64,000 nt of DNA from an uncultured Thermoguttaceae bacterium (GCA_937951625.1 CALFBP010000010.1:80309-144308), one strand, 5' to 3'. Shown: positions 17,553-26,745, numbered from the stretch's first letter. Numbers and translations: made by a program. The notes: generated from the sequence alone by a model not told the origin.

Positions 17553-20234
17553 TCAGCTCGCCCCGACGCGCGTCACGCGCACCGCGCAGACCTTGGTCTC
17601 GGGGATTTTGGCCACCGGGTCCAGCGCCGCGTGTGTCAGCAGGTTGGTGGGTGTGTCGGGGAAATGGAAGGTGAGGGAGACGACACCGGGCGGGCAGACC
17701 TCGGTGACGTGGGCCGCCACCACGACTTTCCCCCGCCTCGACGACACCTCGACCCGCTCCCCGTCATGGATTCCCAAACGCGAGGCGTCCTCAGGGTGAA
17801 TCCTCAAGAATTCCTGGCCGCTCAATGACCGCAGCCCATCGACGCGGAGCGTCATCGTACCCGTGTGGTAATGGTACAGACTTCGATCGGTGGTCAAGAG
17901 GAGAGGATAGTCTTGATCGGGTAGCTCGGCGGGCGGTTTGAACTGAAGCGGCACCAGCCGCGCCTTGCCACTGGGGGTCGGAAAGCGCTGGCCATGGAGC
18001 ATGGGCGTTCCCGGGTGTTCGCGCGTCGGGCAAGGCCAGTGCAGACCGCCGTTTTCCAGCCGATCGTAGGCGATTCCGCCGTAACTCGGCGTCAGCGAGG
18101 CGATCTCGGCCATGATCGCCGCGGGATCGGCAAAGTCGAAACCGCTCGCGCCCATGCGCCGGGCGATCTGGCAGGTGATCCACCAGTCGGGCCGGGCCTC
18201 GCCCAAGGGCTCGATCGCCTTGCGCACGCGTTGCACGCGGCGCTCGGTGTTGGTAAACGTTCCATCCTTTTCCGCGAACGTGGCTGCCGGCAGGACCACG
18301 TGCGCCAGTTGGGCGGTCTCGGTCAGGAAGATGTCCTGAGCGACGAAGAACTCCAAATGGCGGAGGGCTTCCACGACATGGTTCGCGTCGGCCTCGCTCA
18401 GCACGGGGTTCTCGCCGACGAGGTAAACGGCCTTGATTTGCCCCTCGATCATGGCGTGGAAGGTCTCGGTCATCGCCATGCCCGGTCGATCGGAAAGCGT
18501 GCAGCCCCAGGCAGACTCGAACTTCTGCCGCACCGCGGGATCGTCGACCCGCTGGTAGCCCGGATACACATTCGGCAAAGCCCCCATGTCGCAGGCGCCC
18601 TGCACGTTGTTTTGACCGCGCAAGGGGTTCACCCCGCTGGACGGCCGCCCCAGGTTGCCGGTGACCAACGCCAGGTTGCTGATGGCCAAAACGTTGTCGG
18701 TGCCGTGGCTGTGCTGAGTGATGCCCATGGCGTAGAGGATACTGCCAGGCTTTCGGGTGGCGAACATCCGCGCCGCGTGAACCACCGCGTCGGCGGGAAC
18801 GCCGGTCAGCCGCTCCACGGTCTCCAAGTCCCAACTGGCCAACGATTCACGCAGCGTCTCGAAACCCTCGCAGCGTTCGGATACGAAGGCCGGGTCCCAA
18901 AGCCCCTCGTCGACAATTACGCGAAGCATTCCCATGAGCAAGGCCACGTCGCTCCCTGGCTTTTGCCGGATCCAGATCGTGGCGTGACGGCAGAGGTCGA
19001 CCTCCTTGGGGTTGGCGACGATCAAAGCAGCGCCGCGGCGCACGGCGTCCTTGACGTGCAATCCAATGATCGGATGAGCGGCCGTGGTGTTGCAGCCGAT
19101 GGCCAGGATGCAGGCGGCTTCGCGGATATCACCAATCGGATTGGTCATGGCCCCGCTGCCCAAGGTTTGCAACAGTCCCGCCACGCTCGGGGCATGGCAG
19201 AGCCGGGCGCAGTGATCCACGTTGTTGCTCTGCATCACTTGCCGAGCGAACTTTTGAATCAGGTAATTTTCCTCGTTCGTGACGCGGGCCGAGGCCATGG
19301 CGGTAAACTGGCTGCCGCGATACGCCGAAAGCCGATTGGCCACCAAATCCAAGGCCTCGTCCCAGGTGGCCTCGACGTGCTTGCCGTTCTTTTTGATGAG
19401 CGGCCTGGTCAATCGCTCCGGATGGTGGATGAAGTCGTGGCCGAATCGGCCTTTCACGCACAACCGGCCGTGGTTGACGGGGTTTTCCGTATCGCCGCGG
19501 GCCGAAACCACCTTCCCGCCACGCACGCCAAGGTAAATGCCGCAGCCTGTACCACAATAAGGACAGGTGGTCTTGACCTCGCGTACGGGCGGCAGAGCTT
19601 TCTTCGGCGCCAAGGCGCCGACGGGGCAGCGGACCACGCACTCGCCGCAGGATTCGCAGCGCGACTCGACGATCGGGCGCCCTCCAAACGTGCTCACCCG
19701 CGTGCGAAAGCCCCGAAACGCGAAGTCCAACGCCCCCACGCCCACGATCTCGTCGCAGGTGCGGATGCAGATGCCGCAAAGAATGCACTTGTCGTGGTTG
19801 AGCGTAAAGAAGGGATTGGAATCGTCGATCTCGCCCGAGGGGCTGGGACGCCTCATGCGGGCCAGGCGCTGCTGGTCCACGCCGACCCAGGCCGCCACCT
19901 CATGCAGCTTGCACTGTTCGCTCTTCGCGCAGACGAGACAGTCGCCGTGATGGTTCAAAATCAGCAGCTCGACGGCGATTCGCCGGGCGGCGTCGATCGC
20001 CGGGTGATCGGTAGAGATTACCATGCCGTCCTCGGCGGGTGCCCGGCAGGACAGCATCTGCCCACGCCCCTCCACGTGGACCAGGCACACGCGGCAGATG
20101 CCGACCGGTTCCAAGTCGGGATGATGGCAGAGATGGGGAATATACACGCCGTGCTGGAGAGCGGCCTCCAAGATGGTTGTTCCAGGCCGGGCCGAGATCG
20201 TCCGGCCGTCGATCGTCAACTTGATTTCACTCAT
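17553..20234 (-). CDS. Formate dehydrogenase catalytic (alpha) subunit, molybdopterin and Fe-S
   Basis: The 893-residue protein has this cofactor order: an N-terminal [2Fe-2S] domain (cysteines 36, 47, 50, 63), a His-Cys [4Fe-4S] motif HHGDCLVCAKSEQC (95-108), two ferredoxin clusters (CILCGICIRTC at 150-160 and CESCGECVVRC at 193-203), a [4Fe-4S] at CPYCGTGC (224-231), then the bis-MGD domains. The molybdenum ligand is Cys346 in VDHCARLCHAPS, where many formate dehydrogenases have selenocysteine. It would oxidise formate or reduce CO2, passing electrons to the NuoEF-like partners encoded upstream. ATG 20234 has AGGAG upstream; the frame is open to 20291. FdhD and molybdopterin genes are not in the window. 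Confidence 0.9.
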   Translation of the reverse strand: MSEIKLTIDGRTISARPGTTILEAALQHGVYIPHLCHHPDLEPVGICRVCLVHVEGRGQMLSCRAPAEDGMVISTDHPAIDAARRIAVELLILNHHGDCLVCAKSEQCKLHEVAAWVGVDQQRLARMRRPSPSGEIDDSNPFFTLNHDKCILCGICIRTCDEIVGVGALDFAFRGFRTRVSTFGGRPIVESRCESCGECVVRCPVGALAPKKALPPVREVKTTCPYCGTGCGIYLGVRGGKVVSARGDTENPVNHGRLCVKGRFGHDFIHHPERLTRPLIKKNGKHVEATWDEALDLVANRLSAYRGSQFTAMASARVTNEENYLIQKFARQVMQSNNVDHCARLCHAPSVAGLLQTLGSGAMTNPIGDIREAACILAIGCNTTAAHPIIGLHVKDAVRRGAALIVANPKEVDLCRHATIWIRQKPGSDVALLMGMLRVIVDEGLWDPAFVSERCEGFETLRESLASWDLETVERLTGVPADAVVHAARMFATRKPGSILYAMGITQHSHGTDNVLAISNLALVTGNLGRPSSGVNPLRGQNNVQGACDMGALPNVYPGYQRVDDPAVRQKFESAWGCTLSDRPGMAMTETFHAMIEGQIKAVYLVGENPVLSEADANHVVEALRHLEFFVAQDIFLTETAQLAHVVLPAATFAEKDGTFTNTERRVQRVRKAIEPLGEARPDWWITCQIARRMGASGFDFADPAAIMAEIASLTPSYGGIAYDRLENGGLHWPCPTREHPGTPMLHGQRFPTPSGKARLVPLQFKPPAELPDQDYPLLLTTDRSLYHYHTGTMTLRVDGLRSLSGQEFLRIHPEDASRLGIHDGERVEVSSRRGKVVVAAHVTEVCPPGVVSLTFHFPDTPTNLLTHAALDPVAKIPETKVCAVRVTRVGAS

Positions 20235-20363
20235 GCATCCGTCACTCCTGCCCAACGTTGTACCCCCGGGCGCCTTCGCCAAGCCGCGCACGGGCCTCGC
20301 ACGGCCCGATTACCTCGCCACGGGAGCAAGCCCCAACGAAGGGTGCATCGGCTCCGGCAATTT

Positions 20364-22247
20364 TTAAGGTCCGGCGTGGACCAAGGCATTGGGCACTTTG
20401 ATCACCGCGCCCGTGCGGCAGACTTCGAAACAAGCCCCGCATTTGATGCATTTTTCGACCACGATGCGGTGAGCGCCTTTCAGTTCGCCTACGACAGCTT
20501 CGACGGGGCAGTTCTTCTGACACAACCGGCAGCCCTTACAAAGCGCCTCGTCGATCTGATACTGGAATAGCGGCTTGCAAACCCCGGCCGGGCAACTCTT
20601 CTCTCTCAAATGCGCCTCATACTCGTCGCGAAAACACCGGATGGTCGTGAGCACGGGATTGGGCGCGGTTTGACCTAGGCCGCACAGCGAACCCCTCGCG
20701 ACCCCCTCGGCGATTTGTTGGAGCAGCTCGATGTCGCCGGGCCGCCCTCGGCCCTCCGTCAAATCCGTGAGAATCTCGTGCATTTGCCGCGTGCCGAGGC
20801 GGCAGGGCACGCATTCCCCGCACGATTCCTTCTGGGTGAAGTCCAAAAAGTATCGGGCGAAATCGACCATGCAAGTCGTGTCATCCATGACCACCATGCC
20901 GCCCGAGCCCATGATGCTGCCGGCCGCCTTGAGCGAGTCGTAATCCACAGGCGTGTCCAGCAGGTCGGCCGGGATGCAGCCGCCGGAAGGACCGCCGGTT
21001 TGCACGGCCTTGAAGGGCCGATCGTCGAGCACCCCACCGCCAATCTCGTAAATCATCTCGCGGAGCGTGATACCCAAGGGAACTTCGATCAGCCCTGGGC
21101 GTTTGACCTGGCCCACCAGGGCGAAGGTCTTCGTACCTTTACTCTCAGCCGTACCGTACTGAGCGAACCATTCCGCGCCGTGGCGGAGGATCAAACTGAC
21201 GCAAGCCAAGGTTTCCACGTTGTTGATGATCGTCGGCTTGCCCCACAGCCCGGCGATGGCAGGAAACGGCGGGCGGGGCCGGGGCATGCCGCGGCGGCCC
21301 TCGATCGAGGCGATCAGGGCCGTCTCCTCACCACACACAAAGGCCCCTGCCCCTTCCTTGATCTTGATGTGGAACGAGAACCCGGAGCCTAGCACGTTGT
21401 CTCCGAGCAAACCCAATTCCTCCGCCTGAGCGATGGCCGTGCGGAGCCGGTCCAACGCCAAGGGATATTCGGCCCGACAATAGATATAGCCGGTTTGCGC
21501 CCCCAAGGCATACCCGCCGATCAGCATCCCTTCAAGCACGGCGTGCGGATCGCCCTCGAGGAGCGAGCGGTTCATGAACGCCCCTGGATCGCCCTCATCG
21601 GCGTTACACACGATGTACTTCACGTCGCTGGGGGCTTGCCGGCAGAAGGACCATTTCCGCCAGGTCGGAAACCCCGCTCCCCCACGGCCTCGTAGACCCG
21701 ATCGCTTCAGCTCCTCGATAACCCGCTCCGGCCCAATTTCCAAGGCCCGGGCCAGGCCTCCGTAGCCGTCCATGGCCAGGTAGTCCTGAATGCTCGTCGG
21801 GTCGATGAAGCCGCAATTCTTGAGTGTGCGACGAACTTGGCGTTTGAAAACCGGTGTTTCCCAAAGCAGCGGGATGTCGGGGGGCGGTTCTCCATCCATC
21901 GCACCCAAGGCATACTGCGGCAAGGGATCCTCCCCTACGAGGTATCGTTCGACGATCTCTCGAGCCCGCTTGGGGGTGACCTCGCCGTAGAGGATTGTGG
22001 GGCGAGAGGGTTTGGTAACGCAAACGATGGGCTCGGCATAGCACAAGCCGATACAGCCAACCTCGACGAGGAAGCAATCCACTCCCAAAGCGGCGGTTGC
22101 TTCACGAAAGGCCGCCAAAGTGTCCAGGGAGCCCGCCGACCGGCCACAGGTGGCCGTCCCCACGCGGATCACTGGACGCGATCCGTGTGCCGAGGCGTCC
22201 CACGCCTGTCGGGCCTGCCCACGCAAATCTGATAAAGCGGCCATCAT
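20364..22247 (-). CDS. NuoF/HydB-like NAD(P)-binding FMN Fe-S subunit
   Basis: The 627-residue protein begins with a thioredoxin-like [2Fe-2S] domain (VGTATCGRSAG, then VGCIGLCYAEP). Next comes the NuoF core: GRGGAGFPTWRKW for NAD/FMN, EGDPGAFMNR, and the [4Fe-4S] motif ESCGECVPCRLGT. The C-terminus has two ferredoxin clusters (CKGCRLCQKNCP and CIKCGACFEVCR). This build matches the diaphorase subunit of NAD-dependent and electron-bifurcating hydrogenases and formate dehydrogenases. The ATG overlaps the nuoE-like stop as ATGA (22244-22247), so the two are translationally coupled. It links the formate site to NAD(P), and possibly to ferredoxin. Confidence 0.92.
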   Translation of the reverse strand: MMAALSDLRGQARQAWDASAHGSRPVIRVGTATCGRSAGSLDTLAAFREATAALGVDCFLVEVGCIGLCYAEPIVCVTKPSRPTILYGEVTPKRAREIVERYLVGEDPLPQYALGAMDGEPPPDIPLLWETPVFKRQVRRTLKNCGFIDPTSIQDYLAMDGYGGLARALEIGPERVIEELKRSGLRGRGGAGFPTWRKWSFCRQAPSDVKYIVCNADEGDPGAFMNRSLLEGDPHAVLEGMLIGGYALGAQTGYIYCRAEYPLALDRLRTAIAQAEELGLLGDNVLGSGFSFHIKIKEGAGAFVCGEETALIASIEGRRGMPRPRPPFPAIAGLWGKPTIINNVETLACVSLILRHGAEWFAQYGTAESKGTKTFALVGQVKRPGLIEVPLGITLREMIYEIGGGVLDDRPFKAVQTGGPSGGCIPADLLDTPVDYDSLKAAGSIMGSGGMVVMDDTTCMVDFARYFLDFTQKESCGECVPCRLGTRQMHEILTDLTEGRGRPGDIELLQQIAEGVARGSLCGLGQTAPNPVLTTIRCFRDEYEAHLREKSCPAGVCKPLFQYQIDEALCKGCRLCQKNCPVEAVVGELKGAHRIVVEKCIKCGACFEVCRTGAVIKVPNALVHAGP

Positions 22248-22705
22248 GACTTGCCGTTTCCCCCGAACAGTTTGGCGATCTTTTTGGGCGTCAATTTCGC
22301 TTCCACCCGTTTGTTGACCATCATGCACGGCGAAAGCCCACACGCGCCGATACAAGCGACAGTCTCTAGCGAATACTCGAGGTCGGGTGTGGCCTCGCCC
22401 TCTTTGATGCCCAAGTGTTTTTCGATCGCTTCCAAAATCCGCGGTGCGCCCCGCACATGACAGGCCGTACCGCGGCAAACCATGATGTGGTTCCTACCGA
22501 TCGGCGTGAAGCGGAACTGGGCGTAGAAGGTGGCCACTGCATAGACGGCGCTTTCCGGCACCCGAATGAATCGGGCGATCGCCAGCATGGCGTCGTTGGG
22601 TAGATAGCCGAAGTGCTGCTGCACATCCTGCAACAACGGGATCAGCTCCTCTCGGCTCCCTTGGTAAGAGGAGAAGATCGATTCCAAGCACTCGCACTCC
22701 GCCAT
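22244..22705 (-). CDS. NuoE-like [2Fe-2S] subunit
   Basis: The 153-residue protein is the thioredoxin-like [2Fe-2S] subunit found with NuoF-type diaphorases. The cluster ligands are visible as C77-x4-C82 (MVCRGTACHVRGA) and C118-x3-C122 (ACIGACGLSP). The helical N-terminus (LIPLLQDVQQHFGYLPNDAM) is typical of the family. It is the first gene of a three-gene operon with the NuoF-like and formate dehydrogenase alpha genes. A strong AGGAGAGG precedes the ATG. Confidence 0.94.
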   Translation of the reverse strand: MAECECLESIFSSYQGSREELIPLLQDVQQHFGYLPNDAMLAIARFIRVPESAVYAVATFYAQFRFTPIGRNHIMVCRGTACHVRGAPRILEAIEKHLGIKEGEATPDLEYSLETVACIGACGLSPCMMVNKRVEAKLTPKKIAKLFGGNGKS

Positions 22706-22960
22706 GGCTTCCCTCTCCTGGGGCGACTTTCTGTTAACCTAACGCGACCACCGATTGGCGTCAATTCCGCGAGCCTCGCCGAGACGGCGATCGTGGGCTA
22801 AGGAGCCGAGAATTGCCATAATTTGCAAGCCGAGCTTTCAAAAAATGCCCTCCGCCCCGGCGACAGCCCTTCTCTTCCAACCAGATGGCCGCGAGGCTGC
22901 TCTTCGCTGCAAGAGCAAAGACTGGGACGATATCCGCTTTCATCGCGGATCACTTCCCAC

Positions 22961-23000
22961 AAAAAAAGACTTCCGAGGTCGGCGGGCCTCGGAAGTCTTC
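22961..23000 (-). terminator. Rho-independent terminator of htrA
   Basis: Read on the minus strand, an 11-bp perfect stem GACTTCCGAGG/CCTCGGAAGTC (arms 22987-22997 and 22968-22978, 8-base loop) is followed by seven Ts (22967-22961). It begins about 20 bases after the htrA stop. The A-T pairs next to the stem extend it further on the flanks. It is the strongest terminator in the window. Confidence 0.92.
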
Positions 23001-23018
23001 GCCGTGCCAGACGACGAA

Positions 23019-24578
23019 TCAATCCTCAGCGCGGATGGCGATGAACCGAGAGCCTTCCGGCGTTCGGATCAAGAAGAGTACCCCCTTGCTGAGCGGCTGA
23101 GCGGCCGCGGCCTTTTTGAAATCCTCGACCGATTTCACTGGCTTCCGGTTCACCTGCGTGATGACCATGCCGGGGGCGAGGCCAGCGCGATCTGCGACGC
23201 TGCCTGGCGCGACGTCCGTCACGACGACGCCCTCTCCGGCCTTAAGGCCCAATTGCTCGGCCACCTCATTCGTCAAATTGTCTACCTGAATGCCGAGTTG
23301 ATCCACCTTGGCCGGATTGGACCGACCGCCGCGCCCCCCGCCGAAGCCTCGCATCGCCACACCATAGTCGGCCGGCTGCTCACGGAGCGTGACGGTGATC
23401 GTCATGCGTTTGCCATCGCGGATGATATCCAAATTCGCCTTGCCGCCAACCGGGGAACGATCGACGAGGCCGACGAGTTGCTGCGTGTTGCTCACCGGCT
23501 TGCCTTCATACTTGAGGATCAAGTCGCCGGGCTTGATGCCTGCCTCGGCCGCCGGGCTGTTGGGCTGAACGTCGCCTACCAGGATTCCCTCGCGTGCCCG
23601 AACGCCGAACTGCTCGGCCAACTGCTGAGTAAGCGGCTGAATGACCACGCCCAAGTAAGCCCGCTTGACCGTGCCCGTCTCGATCAACTGGTCCGCCACC
23701 CACTTCGCCAAGTTGCTGGGAATGGCGAAACCGACACCCTGATTAGCCCCCGTCCTGGTGTGGATGGCGGTGTTGATGCCGATCACCTCGCCGTCCAGGT
23801 TGATCAAGGGGCCGCCGCTGGAGCCGGGATTGATCGCGGCGTCCGTTTGGAGGAAATCGGCCCGGGTCTGGGGGCCAAGGGACCTTCCCTTCGAGCTGAT
23901 GATCCCTGCCGTCACCGTGCCTTCCAGATTGAACATTTCGCCGAGGGCCAGGACCCAGTCGCCGACTTCCATTTTGTCACTATCGCCGAATTTAGCGGCC
24001 TTCAAGTTGTCGGCGCCCTTGATGTAAACGAGGGCCAAATCGGTTTTCGGATCACGCCTGATCTCCGTGGCTTTGAACTCCCGACCGTCGTGCAACCGGA
24101 CATTGATTTTTCCGGAACCCTCGACCACGTGGTTATTGGTGAGGATAATCCCAGAAGGGTCGATAATGATGCCCGACCCCACCCCGTACACCTCACCCCG
24201 AGGCATGCCGCGCGGCAGGTCGCGGAAGAATCGCCGCAACTCTGGGTGATTGCGGAACATGTCGCCAAATGGCGTGCCCTCGAAGGGGTCGTTCTCGTCC
24301 GAGTCCGCACCCGCCCCTTCGCTGGGCCTTCCCGATGCTGGGATGTTCTCGATCAAAACCACCGACGGAAGCACTTGGTTCGCCACCGTACGGAAAGTCT
24401 TGGAGAGACTTCTCGCGTAATCGAGCCCCCCGGTCGCATCCCCGGCAACGACTTCCTGTTCACTCGCCACAGCATGGTTAAATTGGTGGGATCGGACTCC
24501 CATCCATCCAACTAGTCCCAAGAGCACAATAAGCGCCATCCAATAGTGGATCCGCGCCCCTAAGATCGCCTTGTTCAT
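23019..24578 (-). CDS. htrA: HtrA/DegP-type serine protease with two PDZ domains
   Basis: The 519-residue protein begins with one membrane-spanning or uncleaved signal segment (residues 12-28), so it acts in the periplasm or at the membrane. The trypsin-like domain has the complete triad: His150 (ILTNNHVVEG), Asp180 (PKTDLALVYI) and Ser254 (INPGSSGGPL). Two PDZ domains follow, about residues 290-385 and 415-510. The role would be degradation or refolding of damaged envelope proteins. The loop usually reading ALGNPFGLEG reads ALGEMFNLEG here. AAAGGAG precedes the ATG, and a strong terminator follows the gene, so it is probably monocistronic. Confidence 0.95.
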   Translation of the reverse strand: MNKAILGARIHYWMALIVLLGLVGWMGVRSHQFNHAVASEQEVVAGDATGGLDYARSLSKTFRTVANQVLPSVVLIENIPASGRPSEGAGADSDENDPFEGTPFGDMFRNHPELRRFFRDLPRGMPRGEVYGVGSGIIIDPSGIILTNNHVVEGSGKINVRLHDGREFKATEIRRDPKTDLALVYIKGADNLKAAKFGDSDKMEVGDWVLALGEMFNLEGTVTAGIISSKGRSLGPQTRADFLQTDAAINPGSSGGPLINLDGEVIGINTAIHTRTGANQGVGFAIPSNLAKWVADQLIETGTVKRAYLGVVIQPLTQQLAEQFGVRAREGILVGDVQPNSPAAEAGIKPGDLILKYEGKPVSNTQQLVGLVDRSPVGGKANLDIIRDGKRMTITVTLREQPADYGVAMRGFGGGRGGRSNPAKVDQLGIQVDNLTNEVAEQLGLKAGEGVVVTDVAPGSVADRAGLAPGMVITQVNRKPVKSVEDFKKAAAAQPLSKGVLFLIRTPEGSRFIAIRAED

Positions 24579-24971
24579 AAGCGTTGTCTCCTTTTACCCC
24601 TTTTGTTTATGTTTCTGAACCCCAAAATAGAGTGGTCTATTTGCGATCACCCCCTCACTTTCGGCTATAATGAGCCTGGCCGGCGATCCCCAGCCTTGAC
24701 TCAGCGGAGGCTACTCGAAAAGTTGCCTTCAGCCGAAAAATGTTACGCGGCACCAAAGAACTTCCCAAGCCCACGAATCTCCTAACCCGCTCATCCGGCC
24801 AAGCTGAAACAACGATTTTCCGTTCTGAGAAACTCGTAACCGGGCAATCGGGGGATAGTGGACCGCCTTGACCTCGGTTTCTTCTTGTCGCGGCTTCATT
24901 TCGAGTGCAAGGTAATTGCTCTGCCGTCGAGGGCCAGGCTAAGCCGTTTGCTTTTTTAAACCACAGATTGA
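24579..24971. other. Intergenic region, AT-rich near htrA
   Basis: About 390 bases without a credible protein gene. The htrA promoter should lie on the minus strand near 24600-24690. On the plus strand there is a perfect TATAAT (24666-24671), with only an approximate TTGCGA box 19 bases upstream. A T-rich stretch after a small GGCTAAGCC hairpin (about 24937-24956) could end a short plus-strand RNA of roughly 280 bases. Neither signal is strong. Confidence 0.35.
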
Positions 24972-25571
24972 TCATATTCCCGATTGTATTACCGTGGCAA
25001 AGAGCATATTTTCAATGCCCGGACTGTGCTGGGACGAACCCTCCTGCTCGACCCCGGTCCCCAAATAGACGGCCACCACCTTACCCTGCGAGTTAATGAA
25101 CGGACTGCCCTGAGGGAATTTTGGCAAGTCCACTTTTACGCCATGCACGCGTAACTTGCTGGGTAACTGGGGGTGTGCATTGACGAACAGAATCTTGCTG
25201 GGCGTGCTACCCGAGGCGATTCGGTCTTCAGGGGTCATCAAATCGCCTTCGTGGGCGTAGCACAATGCATGAAGCGGTATGCCGGGCGTGAGCTGGGCCC
25301 AATCGTCCGCACCCGCCGGCTCCACCGTCTTCGGAAACGTGCCGTCGACAAGCACCAACCCCACATTGGTGTAGAGCCAATCGTTCGGTTTCTGCTGCTT
25401 GGGCGAAGTCACACACACGGCGTAGATCCGCGTATCGCGGATCGGAAGCTTCAGGGCGGGGCCCCGTTGGGTCACCAAGCCCTGGAACCCTGATTTCGGC
25501 TCGTCGAGCCAAACCCCCAATTGCAACGCCTCCCGAGCCGAACGCGGTTTCCCATGGCGTGTGTCTCGCAT
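24972..25571 (-). pseudogene. Truncated trypsin-like peptidase-like gene
   Basis: The C-terminal half of this 199-codon frame looks like real protein (SGFQGLVTQRGPALKLPIRD, WLYTNVGLVLVDGTF) and ends with LPKFPQGSPFINSQGKVVAVYLG, which resembles the serine loop and following strands of a trypsin-like domain. The expected upstream His and Asp motifs are missing, and the frame further upstream (to 25718) reads like non-coding sequence. No ribosome binding site precedes the ATG at 25571. I read it as a 5'-truncated remnant, or a short divergent gene of unknown function. A complete family member elsewhere in the genome would settle it. Confidence 0.4.
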
Positions 25572-25901
25572 CGAGTGGCAAAAGCTCCCATTGAACAGGT
25601 CTCTAGTCGCCGAAGCCTCGAAGAGAGCTATGGCGGCCGAATGGCTCGCACGAAGCGAACGTGATTCACACCTCCCCCAACATAAGTAGAGGTTACCACT
25701 TTTCGCGAGTGTCTCCAAGTATCAGAGACGCGTGGTCGGGGCCGTGCAGGGAATAAAACTTTCCAAGGTGTTGAAGGCGGTCGGGCCGGATGGGCCTGAC
25801 CAACGTTGACATGGATTACGACGCCCGACGGCCTTTTCTGCCCCTGCCCTGATATGGTAGGATCGAAGCTTTGAAGACCACGGTTCACGAGAGATCAGAG
25901 C
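25572..25901. other. Intergenic region upstream of the small basic gene
   Basis: About 330 bases with no convincing gene. A TTGACA box at 25806-25811 has no matching -10 at 16-18 bases. The promoter of the small gene at 25902 must lie here, and possibly the lost 5' part of the truncated protease-like gene. Confidence 0.3.
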
Positions 25902-26000
25902 ATGGCTAAACCGCATCGCGTCATCAAGAAGGCCAATCATGGGAAACGCCCGGCGAACAGCAAGGCCCGCCGCGCCAAGCGTAAGCTGGTTCGCACCTAG
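25902..26000 (+). CDS. 32-residue highly basic protein, ribosomal-protein-like
   Basis: This small gene encodes 32 residues, of which 13 are Lys or Arg and none is acidic. It begins MAKPHRVIKKANHGKRPA and ends in a second Arg/Lys-rich run. The KANHGKRP core resembles, from memory, the short mycobacterial ribosomal protein bL37, and its composition fits a peptide embedded in rRNA. It has its own rho-independent terminator 14 bases after the stop, which argues that it is expressed as a separate unit. The upstream sequence GAGAGAT is only a weak ribosome binding site. The ribosomal role is inference. Confidence 0.7.
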   Translation: MAKPHRVIKKANHGKRPANSKARRAKRKLVRT

Positions 26001-26013
26001 TTTTCTCGTTGGT

Positions 26014-26039
26014 CCACCCCGCCAAGGTGGTGTTTTTTT
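26014..26039 (+). terminator. Rho-independent terminator of the small basic gene
   Basis: A 5-bp GC-rich stem CCACC (26014-26018)/GGTGG (26026-26030) with a 7-base loop is followed by TG and seven Ts (26033-26039). It sits right after the stop codon at 26000 and upstream of the FabZ-like gene. Confidence 0.75.
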
Positions 26040-26182
26040 GGAATGGCTGCCCAGCCGCCGTTCTCGTTTCGCTTGAATCCAAGGTTTGGGGGTTTCCCGT
26101 CGGGGGCGATGGAACGGGCACGGCTGGTTTCGAGCGGCGTTCCCTGCGTTTTGTCTCGCGGTCGATTGCGAAGGAGAAAGGC

Positions 26183-26695
26183 GTGCCCAAGCGTCAACTG
26201 ATCCTGGACCCATCCTGTTACGATCTGAATCACGTGATCGCCGACATCCACGAAATCCGCCGCTACAATCGGCAACGCTTCGAGATGGAGCAACTCACGG
26301 CGATTGTGTACGAGGATCGGGTGAACAGTGTGTGCGTGGGCTATAAAGACCTTGGTCCCGACGAGTTTTGGGTTCGCGGCCACATGCCGGGCCGTCCGCT
26401 GATGCCGGGGGTGATGATGTGTGAAGCGGCTGCCCAATTGGCCAGCTACTTCACCCAGAAATATAAATTGATGAACACGCCCGTGGTGGGCTTCGGCGGA
26501 CTGAAGGACGTTCGTTTCCGTGGGGTCGTCCAGCCGGGCGAACGGTTTGTGATCGTCTGCCGCTTGCTCAAGGTCCGCAGCATGTTGCTCACCAGCGAGT
26601 TTCAGTGCCTGGTTCGCGACAACTTGGTTTGCGAGGGGGAATTGATGGGCATTCCACTTCCCGAAGAATTGTTCAAAGACGTCGCCCCGGCTTGA
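26183..26695 (+). CDS. FabZ-like hot-dog dehydratase
   Basis: The 170-residue protein has a hot-dog fold of the 3-hydroxyacyl-ACP dehydratase type. The catalytic motif GHMPGRPLMPGVMMCEAAAQ contains His67 and Glu81, matching the His and Glu pair of FabZ. It has an N-terminal extension of about 40 residues (ADIHEIRRYNRQRFEME) not present in short FabZ enzymes, so it may be a planctomycete paralogue with a different acyl substrate. The GTG at 26183 is preceded by AAGGAG at 6 bases; the longer open frame would overlap a terminator and is rejected. Confidence 0.85.
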   Translation: MPKRQLILDPSCYDLNHVIADIHEIRRYNRQRFEMEQLTAIVYEDRVNSVCVGYKDLGPDEFWVRGHMPGRPLMPGVMMCEAAAQLASYFTQKYKLMNTPVVGFGGLKDVRFRGVVQPGERFVIVCRLLKVRSMLLTSEFQCLVRDNLVCEGELMGIPLPEELFKDVAPA

Positions 26696-26745
26696 GTCCC
26701 ACCTGAATCTCGAGCAACTTTGGAGGGCCGTTAGCCGAGGTCGTC

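Noticed and set aside
17553..20234. Selenocysteine formate dehydrogenase
   Set aside because: The Mo-ligand position is a normal Cys codon and the frame has no internal TGA.
17994..20570. 858-codon plus-strand frame opposite the formate dehydrogenase gene
   Set aside because: The minus strand has all five metal-cluster motifs; the plus frame is low-complexity antisense sequence.
22755..24515. 586-codon plus-strand frame opposite htrA
   Set aside because: The minus strand has the complete HDS triad and two PDZ domains, plus a terminator in the expected place.
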